A stretch of DNA of 64,000 nucleotides from Bradyrhizobium sp. BRP22. GTDB lineage: Bacteria > Pseudomonadota > Alphaproteobacteria > Rhizobiales > Xanthobacteraceae. A program made the translations under genes and the position numbers. Below are positions 54,690 through 63,309 of this stretch, one piece after another; the stretch's first letter is position 1, and every line of letters starts with the position of its first letter. The stretch is taken from positions 248,001 through 312,000 of the forward strand of contig NZ_JADYVX010000003.1 of NCBI RefSeq assembly GCF_020194175.1. The letters run 5' to 3'. Under the pieces are notes generated by a model. That model was not told where the DNA came from and did not search any database. It saw only the letters and a program-made list of their open reading frames with translations.

Positions 54690-55985
54690 ATGCTTGACCG
54701 ACGTTCACTTCTCGGCGGCGTTGCCGCTGGCGCAGGCTCAATCGCACTGCTGGCGAGCCTGAACCATGGTGCCCGCGCTGCGGGCAGCCCGATCAAGGTT
54801 GGCTCGGCGCTGCCGATGTCCGGCTTCGCCGCCGCTGACGGCATCGAGTTCAAGAATGGCCTCATGCTTGCAGCGGAGGAGATCAACGCCGCCGGAGGCA
54901 TTCTCGGACGTCCGATCCAGATCGAGGTCGAAGATACCAAGGAGATGGGCGCCGATATCGTGACGCAAGCGATGCAGCGCCTGATCGATCGCCACTCGGC
55001 AACCGCGATTATCAACGGATACAACGTCGGCACCAACATGGTTGAGATGGATGTCGCCGCCGACAACGACGTCATCTTCGTGCATTACAACACGCTGATC
55101 TCGCACAACACCAAGTTTCTCAGCGACCCTCAGCGCTACTATTCCTGCTTCCAGGGCGACCCGCCCGAGTTCTATTATGGTCCGGGCTTCCTGCTGTTCC
55201 TGAAGTCGCTGATCGACACCAAGCAGTGGTCGCCGCCGAACAGGAAGATCGCGATCATCCCATCGGCGAACGAATATTCGATCGTGATCGCCAACGCGAT
55301 TCGCGACCGGGTCAAGGAGTTCGGCTTCGAGCTTGGGCTCTACGAGACCGTCCCGTTTCCGACCAATCAATGGGGGCCGACCCTCGCCAAGCTGCGTCAG
55401 GACCCTCCGGCCGCGATCGCGGTGACGCATTTCCTGCCGCAGGATCTGGCGCAATTCATGGTCCAGTTCCTGCCGGAGCCAACGCAAAGCCTCGTCTATA
55501 TGCAATATGGTCCCTCGCTTCCGGCATTCCGCGAGATCGGCAAGGAAGCGATCAACGGGGTGATCTATTCGACCGTGATCGGCTGCCTGCCCGATGACTT
55601 CTCCGCCAGCTATCGCAAGACCTACCGCGAGAAGTTCGGCGCCAACGCCGCCTTCATCACGGGATCGCAGACCTATGATGGGCTCTGGCACTACGCGCTG
55701 TCGGCGGCGATCGCCGGCGGCGCGGGAGAATCCGGCAACAAGGAGCAGACCCGCAAGGTGTCGGAAGCGATGAAGCGGCTGATCTATCGCGGCGTCAACG
55801 GCATCTACCACGCCGATCCCAAAGGCCAGTCCGCCTTCTGCTATCCGACCCAGGTCAAGGATCCTTCGCTCGGCATGGCGCATCAGTTCCTGCAGCATCA
55901 GGACTACCGCACCGATCCGAAGTTGATCGCGCCCTCGCTCTACGCGACCGACGCGATGAAGCTGCCACCCTGGATCAAGGCGTGA
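54690..55985 (+). CDS. LIV-type ABC transporter substrate-binding protein
   Basis: A 431-residue periplasmic binding protein. The N-terminus is a Tat-like signal (MLDRRSLLGGVAAGAGSIAL; double Arg at 4-5, hydrophobic stretch, cleavage near ARA-A), followed by Peripla_BP_5/6 landmarks: VGSALPMSGFAAADGIEFKN, AEEINAAGGILGRPIQIEVE (about 62-81). A GAGGGGA ribosome-binding site precedes ATG 54690. First of five transporter genes in the order binding protein, LivG, LivF, LivH, LivM. The ligand is unknown but probably an amide or amine. Confidence 0.9.
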   Translation: MLDRRSLLGGVAAGAGSIALLASLNHGARAAGSPIKVGSALPMSGFAAADGIEFKNGLMLAAEEINAAGGILGRPIQIEVEDTKEMGADIVTQAMQRLIDRHSATAIINGYNVGTNMVEMDVAADNDVIFVHYNTLISHNTKFLSDPQRYYSCFQGDPPEFYYGPGFLLFLKSLIDTKQWSPPNRKIAIIPSANEYSIVIANAIRDRVKEFGFELGLYETVPFPTNQWGPTLAKLRQDPPAAIAVTHFLPQDLAQFMVQFLPEPTQSLVYMQYGPSLPAFREIGKEAINGVIYSTVIGCLPDDFSASYRKTYREKFGANAAFITGSQTYDGLWHYALSAAIAGGAGESGNKEQTRKVSEAMKRLIYRGVNGIYHADPKGQSAFCYPTQVKDPSLGMAHQFLQHQDYRTDPKLIAPSLYATDAMKLPPWIKA

Positions 55986-55997
55986 GAGGCCGACGAG

Positions 55998-56813
55998 GTG
56001 AGCTCTTCCGGCCAGGCGAATGATCCGCTACTCGTCTGCGAGGGCGTGACCAAGACCTTTGGGTCGCTCCGTGCGGTGGACGGTCTCTCATTGACCGTTC
56101 ATCCCGGCGAGGTGGTCGGTCTCGGTGGGCCGAACGGCGCCGGCAAGACGACGTTCTTCGACGTCGTCACCGCCGTCACCTCCATCAGCGCCGGCCGCAT
56201 CCTGTTTGCAAGCCGCGATATCACCGGACTCGCGGCGCATGAAGTATGCCGCGCCGGTATTGCCCGCACCTTTCAGCTCAACGCGGCGTTCGACAGCCTG
56301 TCGGTCCAGGAGAACATCGAGGTTGCCGCCCATTTCGGCTACGCCGACCGCCGCTTCCCCGGCTTTGCGATCGGCGGCGCCGCCCGGCAGCGCGCCGCAG
56401 CAGCGCTCGATCTCGTCGGCCTCGCCGGTCGGGACCGCGTCGCACGCGACCTGCCCGTATTGGACCGCAAACTGCTGATGATCGCAGGCGCGGTTGCGAC
56501 TTCGCCGCAGTTGCTGCTGCTCGACGAGCCAGTCGGCGGGCTTAGCCCGTCGGAAGTCGACCGTATTGCCAACGTGGTGAAACGGTTGTCGGCAGCGGGG
56601 ATCGCGATCCTGCTGATCGAGCACGTCATGCGCTTCCTGCTCTCTCTGTCGACGCGCGTCGTGATCATGCACCATGGCAAATCGATCTTCGAGGGCGCGC
56701 CCTCGGCGGTGGCCGACGACCAGACCGTGGTGGAGACCTATCTCGGCAAGGCCGCGACCAGCCGGCTCAAGGCCTATTTCGTCAAGCAGCCGGAGATGAG
56801 CACTCATGGCTGA
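55998..56813 (+). CDS. LIV-type ABC transporter ATPase (LivG class)
   Basis: A 271-residue ATPase with Walker [10 protein letters not shown] (about 43-51) and Walker B LLLLDEPVGGLSPSE. The signature segment is atypical: LPVLDRKLLMIAGAVATSPQ where LSxGxxR/Q is expected, so the LSGGQ serine-glycine pair is not recognisable. GTG 55998 follows GACGAG. Overlaps livF by eight bases. Confidence 0.9.
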   Translation: MSSSGQANDPLLVCEGVTKTFGSLRAVDGLSLTVHPGEVVGLGGPNGAGKTTFFDVVTAVTSISAGRILFASRDITGLAAHEVCRAGIARTFQLNAAFDSLSVQENIEVAAHFGYADRRFPGFAIGGAARQRAAAALDLVGLAGRDRVARDLPVLDRKLLMIAGAVATSPQLLLLDEPVGGLSPSEVDRIANVVKRLSAAGIAILLIEHVMRFLLSLSTRVVIMHHGKSIFEGAPSAVADDQTVVETYLGKAATSRLKAYFVKQPEMSTHG

Positions 56814-57534
56814 ACCGATCGGCTCCTCCTGCCTGGCCGTCAACGGGCTCGTGACCGGCTACGACGCCCGCAACGTCCTCACCGGCGTATCGCTGTCGCT
56901 GAATTCAGGCGAGCTTGTCACTGTCGTCGGCCCGAATGGGCATGGCAAGACGACGTTGCTACGCGCAATCTCGGGCCTGCTTCCGGTCCGCAAAGGATCG
57001 GTGTCGCTGAATGGTCGCGCGATATCAGGCCTGCCGGCGCATCGCGTCGCGGCCAATGGCGTGATCCATGTGCCGCAGGGTGATCTGTTGTTCGCCGGCA
57101 TGAGCGTGCTCGAGAATCTCCTGATGGGCGCCTATCTCGATTCCGACCAGGTGGCGGTGGCTCGGCGTCTCGATGAAGTGTTCAGTCTGCTGCCAAAGCT
57201 GGCCGAACGGCGGACGCAGATCGCGGCGAGCCTTTCCGGCGGCGAACGGCGGATGGTCGGCATCGGCCGCGGCCTGATGATGAAGGGCTCCGTGATGCTG
57301 ATCGACGAGCCGTCACTGGGCCTCGCGCCGATCGTCATCGAGCAAATCTACGACGTGATCGCGCGGCTGAAGGCCAGCGGCCGCACGATCTTGCTGGTCG
57401 AAGAAAATCCCGCCCGCGTCGCCGATATCGCCGATCGCATTCATCTGCTCGACAACGGCGCCTTCGTCTGGTCAGGCGAACCTGCCGTCCTGCTCCAGCG
57501 CGACGAACTCCTCGCAACCTATCTCGGAGGCTGA
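56806..57534 (+). CDS. LIV-type ABC transporter ATPase (LivF class)
   Basis: A 242-residue ATPase. Walker A reads GPNGHGKTT (about 44-52; Ala to His in the loop), the signature is LSGGERRMVGIGRGL (about 144-158) and Walker [15 protein letters not shown]. It has the intact signature that the LivG partner lacks, so one ATP site of the dimer may be degenerate. Ends four bases before livH. Confidence 0.91.
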   Translation: MAEPIGSSCLAVNGLVTGYDARNVLTGVSLSLNSGELVTVVGPNGHGKTTLLRAISGLLPVRKGSVSLNGRAISGLPAHRVAANGVIHVPQGDLLFAGMSVLENLLMGAYLDSDQVAVARRLDEVFSLLPKLAERRTQIAASLSGGERRMVGIGRGLMMKGSVMLIDEPSLGLAPIVIEQIYDVIARLKASGRTILLVEENPARVADIADRIHLLDNGAFVWSGEPAVLLQRDELLATYLGG

Positions 57535-57538
57535 CGAC

Positions 57539-58423
57539 GTGGACATCATAGGACCCGTGCTGGTCTCCGGGATGACCACCGGCGCATTGTATGCGCTGGC
57601 GACCCTTGGCCTTTCGCTGGTCTGGGGATCTCTCGGTATGCTCAACATGGCGCATGGCACGCTGCTGACACTGGGCGGCTACGCCGCTTTCACGGCTGCG
57701 AGCCAGCTCGGCTGGCCCGTTCCGGTCGCGGTGCTCGCTGCCGCCGCAGTCGGAGGCCTGATCGGTGCGCTGATCTTCATGCTGGTTGCCTATCCGCTGT
57801 CGCGCCGCAACCCCGAGACGTTCGAAACGACCATCATGATCGCGACCTTCGGCGTCGCGCTGACGTTGGAGAATATCGTGCTGCGGCTCTATGGCGGCCA
57901 GCCGCTGGGGCAACCGCTCACGGTTGGAGGCTCGATCAGCCTCGGCCGCTTTGTGCTGCCCTGGCAAAACCTCGTCATCATCATCGCCGCTATCGCGCTG
58001 ATGGCCGCAACCGCCCTGTTTCTCGCTCGGACCAAGGCCGGCCGGGCCATTCGCGCCACGGCGCAGAACCCGGATGCCGCGAAGCTGCTGGGCGTGCCGG
58101 TCGCGCGTGTCTACCTGCAGGTCCTGATCCTGTCCGGAATGCTCGCCGGCGTCTGCGGTGTGCTGGTATCGTCGATCACCCAGCTCTCGCCCTCGCTCGG
58201 CGCAGATCCGATGCTGAAGGCCTTCATCATGTGCGTGGTGGCCGGGCTCGGCAATCTGCCCGGCGCGATTATCACCTCCTTCGCTCTCGCCCTCGTCGAA
58301 GCTCTGGTCCAGTTCCTGGCCGGCGCCCGATGGGGTTTCCCTGCCTTGCTCGCCATCGTCATCCTGGTGCTCATTCGCCGGCCCGGCGGACTGTTCGGCC
58401 GGGTCGAAATGCGGCGTCTGTGA
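57539..58423 (+). CDS. LIV-type ABC transporter permease (LivH class)
   Basis: A 294-residue permease with eight hydrophobic segments. Family stretches: GMTTGALYALATLGLSLVWG near the N-terminus, SLGMLNMAHGTLLTLGGYAA, and ATAQNPDAAKLLGVPVARVY (EAA-type ATPase contact, about 180-199). GTG 57539. Next gene livM begins seven bases after its stop. Confidence 0.92.
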   Translation: MDIIGPVLVSGMTTGALYALATLGLSLVWGSLGMLNMAHGTLLTLGGYAAFTAASQLGWPVPVAVLAAAAVGGLIGALIFMLVAYPLSRRNPETFETTIMIATFGVALTLENIVLRLYGGQPLGQPLTVGGSISLGRFVLPWQNLVIIIAAIALMAATALFLARTKAGRAIRATAQNPDAAKLLGVPVARVYLQVLILSGMLAGVCGVLVSSITQLSPSLGADPMLKAFIMCVVAGLGNLPGAIITSFALALVEALVQFLAGARWGFPALLAIVILVLIRRPGGLFGRVEMRRL

Positions 58424-58430
58424 GGTCAAT

Positions 58431-59468
58431 GTGAAACGCCAGGATTTCGCTCACCTCATGATCGGCCTCGTTGTTCTTGCCGCGGCCGTCGCACTCCCGT
58501 TCTATGTCGACAGCCGCTACGTCATCGGCCAAGTCACGCTCGGCCTGTTCTATGCAATCGTCGCCTCGCAGTGGAACCTGCTGTTCGGTTTCGCCGGCGT
58601 CTTTTCGCTGGCGCAGATGGCCCTGTTCGGCTTCGGCGGTTACGCCACAGCGATGCTGTGCTTCTATTTCGGCATGAATGTCTGGGCCGCGATGCCGCTC
58701 GCGGCGGCCGCGACCGTGCTGTTCAGCCTCGTAATCGGTGCAGCATGCCTGCGCCTGAGCGGCGCCTATACCGCGCTTCTGACCCTTGCGGTCGCGCAGG
58801 TGATGTATCTCTTGATCGTCACCGACACCGACTGTTTCATCATGGTCGGCACGCAGTGCCGGCAGTTTACCGGCGGTGCGGTCGGCTTCGCGCGCTTCGG
58901 CGACCTCGGCACGCGCGCGATGTTCAAGACCAAATACCTGGTCGCCAACTATGCGCTGGTGGTGATCTTGTTCACGGCGACCATGCTGTTCACCTGGGCC
59001 ATCATCCGTGGCCCGATCGGGCTGGCCTTCCGCGCGCTGCGCGACAATCCCGGCTGCGCAATGGCCCGCGGCATCAGCCGCTTCCAGATGCAGCTACTCG
59101 TGTTCGGTCTTTCGGCGTTCTTCACGGGACTGGCCGGCGGGCTCTATGCCGCGCATTTCAACGCGATCGGCCCCGGTGTCCTGTCATTCTCGCAGCTATT
59201 CTTCATCATCGCGATGGTGGTCGTGGGCGGCATCGGACGGCTGTGGGGACCGTTGGTCGGCGCCATCGTGCTCGTCGCCGCCGATGAGGCGATGCGGGAG
59301 ATCGGCGAATTCCGCTCGCTCGGGCTCGGGGTCATCATCGCCGCCGTCATGGTGCTGATGCCGAACGGCCTGATCGGCCTGTGCGAGAACATTTGGGACA
59401 GACTGCGCCGGCTGCGCACGCGCAGTCCCGCGCTCGCCGCCGAGGTGTCCGGCGACACGCCCGCGTGA
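58431..59468 (+). CDS. LIV-type ABC transporter permease (LivM class)
   Basis: A 345-residue permease: FGFAGVFSLAQMALFGFGGY near residue 50, LRLSGAYTALLTLAVAQVMY near 106, FRALRDNPGCAMARGISRFQ (ATPase contact loop), and FFIIAMVVVGGIGRLWGPLV. GTG 58431. Last gene of the transporter; the GMC oxidoreductase starts 77 bases downstream. Confidence 0.92.
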   Translation: MKRQDFAHLMIGLVVLAAAVALPFYVDSRYVIGQVTLGLFYAIVASQWNLLFGFAGVFSLAQMALFGFGGYATAMLCFYFGMNVWAAMPLAAAATVLFSLVIGAACLRLSGAYTALLTLAVAQVMYLLIVTDTDCFIMVGTQCRQFTGGAVGFARFGDLGTRAMFKTKYLVANYALVVILFTATMLFTWAIIRGPIGLAFRALRDNPGCAMARGISRFQMQLLVFGLSAFFTGLAGGLYAAHFNAIGPGVLSFSQLFFIIAMVVVGGIGRLWGPLVGAIVLVAADEAMREIGEFRSLGLGVIIAAVMVLMPNGLIGLCENIWDRLRRLRTRSPALAAEVSGDTPA

Positions 59469-59545
59469 GGAGATCGGACATAACAACTTCGCCCGCTGCG
59501 CCGGGCTGCGAGCTTTGCGGTGACTTTGGACCGATGGAGTGAGAG

Positions 59546-61126
59546 ATGTACGATACGATCATCGTGGGCGCCGGTTCGGCCGGCTGCGTGCTGGCCAACC
59601 GGCTGTCCGCCGATCCGGGCCGCAAGGTGCTGGTGCTGGAGGCCGGCCGTGCGGCCCCGCTCGCTTCCGATATCCCGTCGGACTGGCCGACGATGTTCAA
59701 CACGGCGGTCGATTGGGGCTATTACACGGAGCCTCAGGCAGGTTGCCGGGGCCGCCGCGTGTTCTGGCCGCGCGGCAAGATGGTGGGCGGCTCGGGCGCG
59801 ATGAATGCGATGATCTACATCCGCGGCCTGCCGTCTGACTATGATGGCTGGGAAAAGGCCGGCTGCGCCGGCTGGGGCTGGCGCCATGTGCTGCCGGATT
59901 TCATAGCGTTCGAGAACAATGCCGATTTCACGGATAATCCGCTGCATGGCACCAAGGGTCCACTGTATGTCGCCAGTGTCCCGTTCGTCGATCCCAATGA
60001 GCGGTTGTGGCTCGAAGCTGCGAAGGCGGCTGGCTACAAGCACAATCTCGATTTCAACGGCGAGAGCCAGGAAGGCGCGGGCTTCTTCCAATTCGTCATC
60101 AAGCAGGGCGAACGCTTCGGAACCGGCAAGGCCTATTTGCGGCCCGCCCTGGAACGCTCAAACCTGACGGTCAAGACCGGTGTCCGCGTGATCCGCGTCG
60201 TCATCGAGAAAGGCCGCGCGACCGGCGTCGAGTATCTCGAAAACGGACAGATCAACACGGCACACGCAGCCAGCGACGTCGTGATGTCCTCCGGTGCGAT
60301 CGGCTCCGCGCAGCAATTGCTGCTGTCGGGTATCGGTCCGGCGGACGAGCTCAAGGCCATCGGCGTGACGCCGGTGCATGACCTGCCGGGAGTGGGCAAG
60401 GATCTCCAGGACCACATCAACATTCCGATCACCTTCTACACCAGGGAAAAGATCGGCGTCGGCGCGTGGACGGACGAAAGCCTGGAGGCGAGTTTGAAGG
60501 AATGGCAGGAGAGCCGGAGCGGCCCCCGCTCGTCTCCATGGGTCGCCGCCGGGGCCCATGTTCGCAGCCGTCCGGACGTCGAGCCCGATCTTCAGCTCTA
60601 TGGCGCCATCAGCCCGCACCGCGACTACGTGCGCTTCCTGTCCTCGAAGCCTGGCATCACGCTGCATTCAACGTTGCAGCGGCCAAATAGCCGTGGCGAG
60701 TTGACGTTGCGCTCGGCTGATCCGCTCGAGTATCCCTCGATCGATCCGCGCTACTTTTCATCCGATTCGACCGGTCAGGATCTGCGGACCATGATCGAGG
60801 GCGTCCGAATCAATCGTCGCATCGCCGGACAATCGCCCTTGAAGGAGCTGATCGAGTGTGAAGTTACGCCCAGCGCGGAGGCGGAAAGCGATGCCGAGAT
60901 CGCCGAATATGTGCGGGGCCATTGCACGACGCTGTATCATGCCTCGTCAACCTGCCGCATGGGCACTGACAAGATGGCGGTCGTCGATCCCAAGAGCTTC
61001 AAGGTTCACGGTCTCGACGGGCTTCGCGTCGCCGACGCCTCGGTGATTCCGGTCATGATCTCCGGCAACATTCAAACACCGACGATCCTGATCGCCGAGC
61101 GAGCGGCCGCGGCCGTCATGAGCTGA
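59546..61126 (+). CDS. GMC-family FAD oxidoreductase (choline/alcohol dehydrogenase-like)
   Basis: A 526-residue flavoenzyme. The ADP-binding motif is YDTIIVGAGSAGCVLANRLS (about 2-21), GMC signature 1 is GKMVGGSGAMNAMIYIRGLP (about 76-95), signature 2 GAIGSAQQLLLSGIGPADEL (about 250-269), and the active-site His region is at the C-terminus (ATSTCRMG as HASSTCRMGTD, about 472; NIQTPTILIAERAA). It oxidises an alcohol, probably the side chain of an imported or processed substrate; choline dehydrogenase is only the nearest named relative. Co-directional with the LIV transporter. Confidence 0.88.
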   Translation: MYDTIIVGAGSAGCVLANRLSADPGRKVLVLEAGRAAPLASDIPSDWPTMFNTAVDWGYYTEPQAGCRGRRVFWPRGKMVGGSGAMNAMIYIRGLPSDYDGWEKAGCAGWGWRHVLPDFIAFENNADFTDNPLHGTKGPLYVASVPFVDPNERLWLEAAKAAGYKHNLDFNGESQEGAGFFQFVIKQGERFGTGKAYLRPALERSNLTVKTGVRVIRVVIEKGRATGVEYLENGQINTAHAASDVVMSSGAIGSAQQLLLSGIGPADELKAIGVTPVHDLPGVGKDLQDHINIPITFYTREKIGVGAWTDESLEASLKEWQESRSGPRSSPWVAAGAHVRSRPDVEPDLQLYGAISPHRDYVRFLSSKPGITLHSTLQRPNSRGELTLRSADPLEYPSIDPRYFSSDSTGQDLRTMIEGVRINRRIAGQSPLKELIECEVTPSAEAESDAEIAEYVRGHCTTLYHASSTCRMGTDKMAVVDPKSFKVHGLDGLRVADASVIPVMISGNIQTPTILIAERAAAAVMS

Positions 61127-61254
61127 AGGTGCGCCCTACATGAAGAAGCGGAATCGATAACTGCAGAACCGAGGCCATTCGTCCTCTTCACGTTTGGCGC
61201 CGAACCGATGCAATCGGTGGGATCCTAGGTGCGCCTACGGTAAGAAACGCAACA
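61127..61254. other. Intergenic stretch
   Basis: No gene and no clear terminator is seen between the GMC gene and the tRNA-like repeat. Confidence 0.4.
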
Positions 61255-61407
61255 ATCGGGTGTTGCGCGTCCAAGATTTGAACCTGCTCGGGAGTTTTCG
61301 AAGCGGTACTTCGCGCACAAGAGGCGGCATTTGGCGGATTATCAAAGCGCCGCTAAGCCAATTACGCTGCGCGCCGATAACAAAACAGGGCCTCCGAAAT
61401 AGTGGGT
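61255..61407 (-). repeat. tRNA-like direct repeat, copy B
   Basis: A 153-bp segment, the diverged partner of 18074-18236 in the same orientation, with near-identical ends (ATCGGGTGTTGCG; AAAACAGGGC...AGTGGGT). On the minus strand it contains AGGTTCAAATCTT as a T-arm-like element and a D-arm-like TAATTGGCTTAGCGGC. The middle portion is not alignable with copy A except for tRNA-like features. It is not a functional canonical tRNA as far as I can fold it. Confidence 0.55.
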
Positions 61408-61418
61408 TGAAATTGGCG

Positions 61419-61455
61419 CGGTGCGACTGGGAGTCGAACCTGGCGTCCGCGCAGG
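61419..61455 (-). other. tRNA 3'-end fragment
   Basis: On the minus strand this reads GCGCGGACGCCAGGTTCGAC then TCCCAGTCGCACC, i.e. variable region, T-arm (GGTTCGACTCCC) and the 3' acceptor of a tRNA, with no intact 5' half. It lies 12 bases from repeat copy B and touches the stop of the decarboxylase. Such fragments are typical remains of integration into a tRNA gene. Confidence 0.5.
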
Positions 61456-62886
61456 TTAAGCTGATGCTCTTTGCGCACTGATTTGCTGGGAAATTTCGAC
61501 GATCACGTCGAATGCCGCGTCTGCATCGGCTTCTTTCATATCGAATGAACCCGCCTGAAATCGGATGACGAACTGCCCATCGACTTTGGTCTGCGTGAGA
61601 TAGATCCGTCCGTCGTTGTTGATCGCGTTGATCAGTCGAAGGTTGTGTTCATCAAGGTCGGCAACGTTCTTCGGCTCATGGCGAAACGAGAACAAGGAGA
61701 GCAGGGGCCCGGTTGTCACGCGAAAATCGGCTGTCCTTGTCAGCCGCGCCCCAAGCTCCTCCGACCAGCGCACATGATTACGGATCATGGTGCGTAACGC
61801 ATCCAGCCCATAGGCTCGCAGCAAGAACCAGATCTTCAAGGCGCGGAAGCGGCGGCCAAGGGGTATGCTCCATTCTGAGTAGTTGATGATGCCGTCATGG
61901 CCGTGCGTCTTGAGGAATTCTGGGTGAATGGCCAGAGTTCGCACCAGGCTTTCGGGATCGCGCAGAAAATGCGCAGAACAATCGAACTGCGCGCCGAGCC
62001 ATTTATGGGGATTGAGAACCAGAGAGTCGGCCAGCGCGACTCCCTCCCACAGATGGCGAAACTCCGGGCAGATCATCGCGGACCCGGCCCACGCTGCATC
62101 GACGTGAACATAGAGACCATGTCGCCTCGCAACTTCACAGATTCCGGCGACATTGTCAGTTCCGCCTACGCTGGTACCTCCGACACTGGCGACAATACCC
62201 GCGGGTAAATAACCAGCTTGCTGGTCCGAGACAATTGCAGCGTCCAATGCTGCGACATCGAGGCCGCGCATTTCGCCAAGGACCGGAATGCGCACAAGAT
62301 TGTCCTCGCCTATTCCCGAAATCCAGATGGCGCGATCAATCGAGGTGTGCACCTGATCCGAACTGTAGATCCGCAATCGCGGTTGACCCGACAGTCCCTG
62401 CTTATTGCCTGACCATTTCAATGCGCGCTCGCGCATGACAAGAATCGCCGCCAGCGTTGCCGATGATGCGGAGTCCTGAATGACACCCCTGAAGCCTTCA
62501 GGCAGACCCAGCGCCCTGCGCAACCAGTCCAGGACACGAGTCTCCAGCTCGGTTGCAGATGGTGAGGTTTGCCAAAGCATGCATTGGGCGGCGATCGCCG
62601 ACACAAATTGCTCGGCGATCACTGACGCGGGGGCCGCATTGGCCGGGAAATAGGCAAAGAAGCGCGGATGCTGCCAATGGGTGATACCAGGCATCACGAT
62701 TCTTTCGAAGTCCGCAAAAATGGCATCCATCGGTTCCGGCGACTCGGGCGCGCTTGGAGGAATGGCATTAAAAATAGCTCCGGGCATTGTCTGAGCCCGG
62801 ACGGGACGATTGCGCAGATCCTGGCGATAATTCACGCCCCAGTCAGCGGCCTTATGGCTCCAAATACGAAACTCATTGTCGTCCAT
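61456..62886 (-). CDS. PLP-dependent group II decarboxylase (aromatic-L-amino-acid type)
   Basis: A 476-residue PLP enzyme of the pyridoxal-dependent decarboxylase (DDC/TDC) family: MPGITHWQHPRFFAYFPANA (about 65-84), TSPSATELETRVLDWL, ASVGGTSVGGTDNVAGICEV, VHVDAAWAGSAMICPEFRHL (about 264-283; PLP Asp) and the catalytic Lys in LVLNPHKWLGAQFDCSAHFL (about 293-312). It decarboxylates an aromatic L-amino acid. ATG 62886 follows GAGG. The divergent AraC regulator 424 bases away is a likely controller. Confidence 0.9.
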   Translation of the reverse strand: MDDNEFRIWSHKAADWGVNYRQDLRNRPVRAQTMPGAIFNAIPPSAPESPEPMDAIFADFERIVMPGITHWQHPRFFAYFPANAAPASVIAEQFVSAIAAQCMLWQTSPSATELETRVLDWLRRALGLPEGFRGVIQDSASSATLAAILVMRERALKWSGNKQGLSGQPRLRIYSSDQVHTSIDRAIWISGIGEDNLVRIPVLGEMRGLDVAALDAAIVSDQQAGYLPAGIVASVGGTSVGGTDNVAGICEVARRHGLYVHVDAAWAGSAMICPEFRHLWEGVALADSLVLNPHKWLGAQFDCSAHFLRDPESLVRTLAIHPEFLKTHGHDGIINYSEWSIPLGRRFRALKIWFLLRAYGLDALRTMIRNHVRWSEELGARLTRTADFRVTTGPLLSLFSFRHEPKNVADLDEHNLRLINAINNDGRIYLTQTKVDGQFVIRFQAGSFDMKEADADAAFDVIVEISQQISAQRASA

Positions 62887-63309
62887 CGGAGCCTCGCTAT
62901 CGGCCGTTTGCTCTATATCGGGCGTTTGCTTTATCGAAGAGCCGAATGCTGGCCAAAGTCACGATCCCGTGACGTCCAAACTCTTCCGCATGCTCCGTTT
63001 TCGGATGGCTGTTCGTCCTCGTGCTCTATCTGGCGATGGTTACAGGCCAATGGCCGCTTTCATGGTCGAGCCGTTTCCGGCCCGCATCCGATACACATCG
63101 CTTTCGTTTCCATTCCATATTGGAGCAGGTTGGGTCAGGGAGCTCAGCTTCTCGTTACTGAGGTCGGCAGCCTTGATACGGTATAAGGATCGGCCCGTCT
63201 GAGCGGGTACGACATTCTTGCCCGCCTCGTTGCTCTTCAGCGAACGCCATCGTCGCCAAGGCAATAGAGAGCTCGGTACTGCGGATCGATCTACTCAGAG
63301 GAGCTCTCC
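62887..63309. other. Intergenic stretch between the decarboxylase and the AraC gene
   Basis: It should hold the divergent promoters. A minus-strand frame at 63040-63264 (SLYRIKAADLSNEKLSSLTQ, IWNGNESDVYRMRAGNGS) is protein-like, and a signal-peptide-like IALATMAFAEE occurs in another frame just upstream, so a small secreted-protein gene with a frameshift is possible, but I cannot establish it. Confidence 0.3.

Noticed and set aside
54738..55898. Minus-strand frame of 386 codons opposite the LIV binding protein
   Set aside because: Shadow of a gene with signal peptide and ligand-binding motifs on the plus strand.
57335..58429. Minus-strand frame of 364 codons opposite livH
   Set aside because: Hydrophilic mirror of a hydrophobic permease; no family resemblance.
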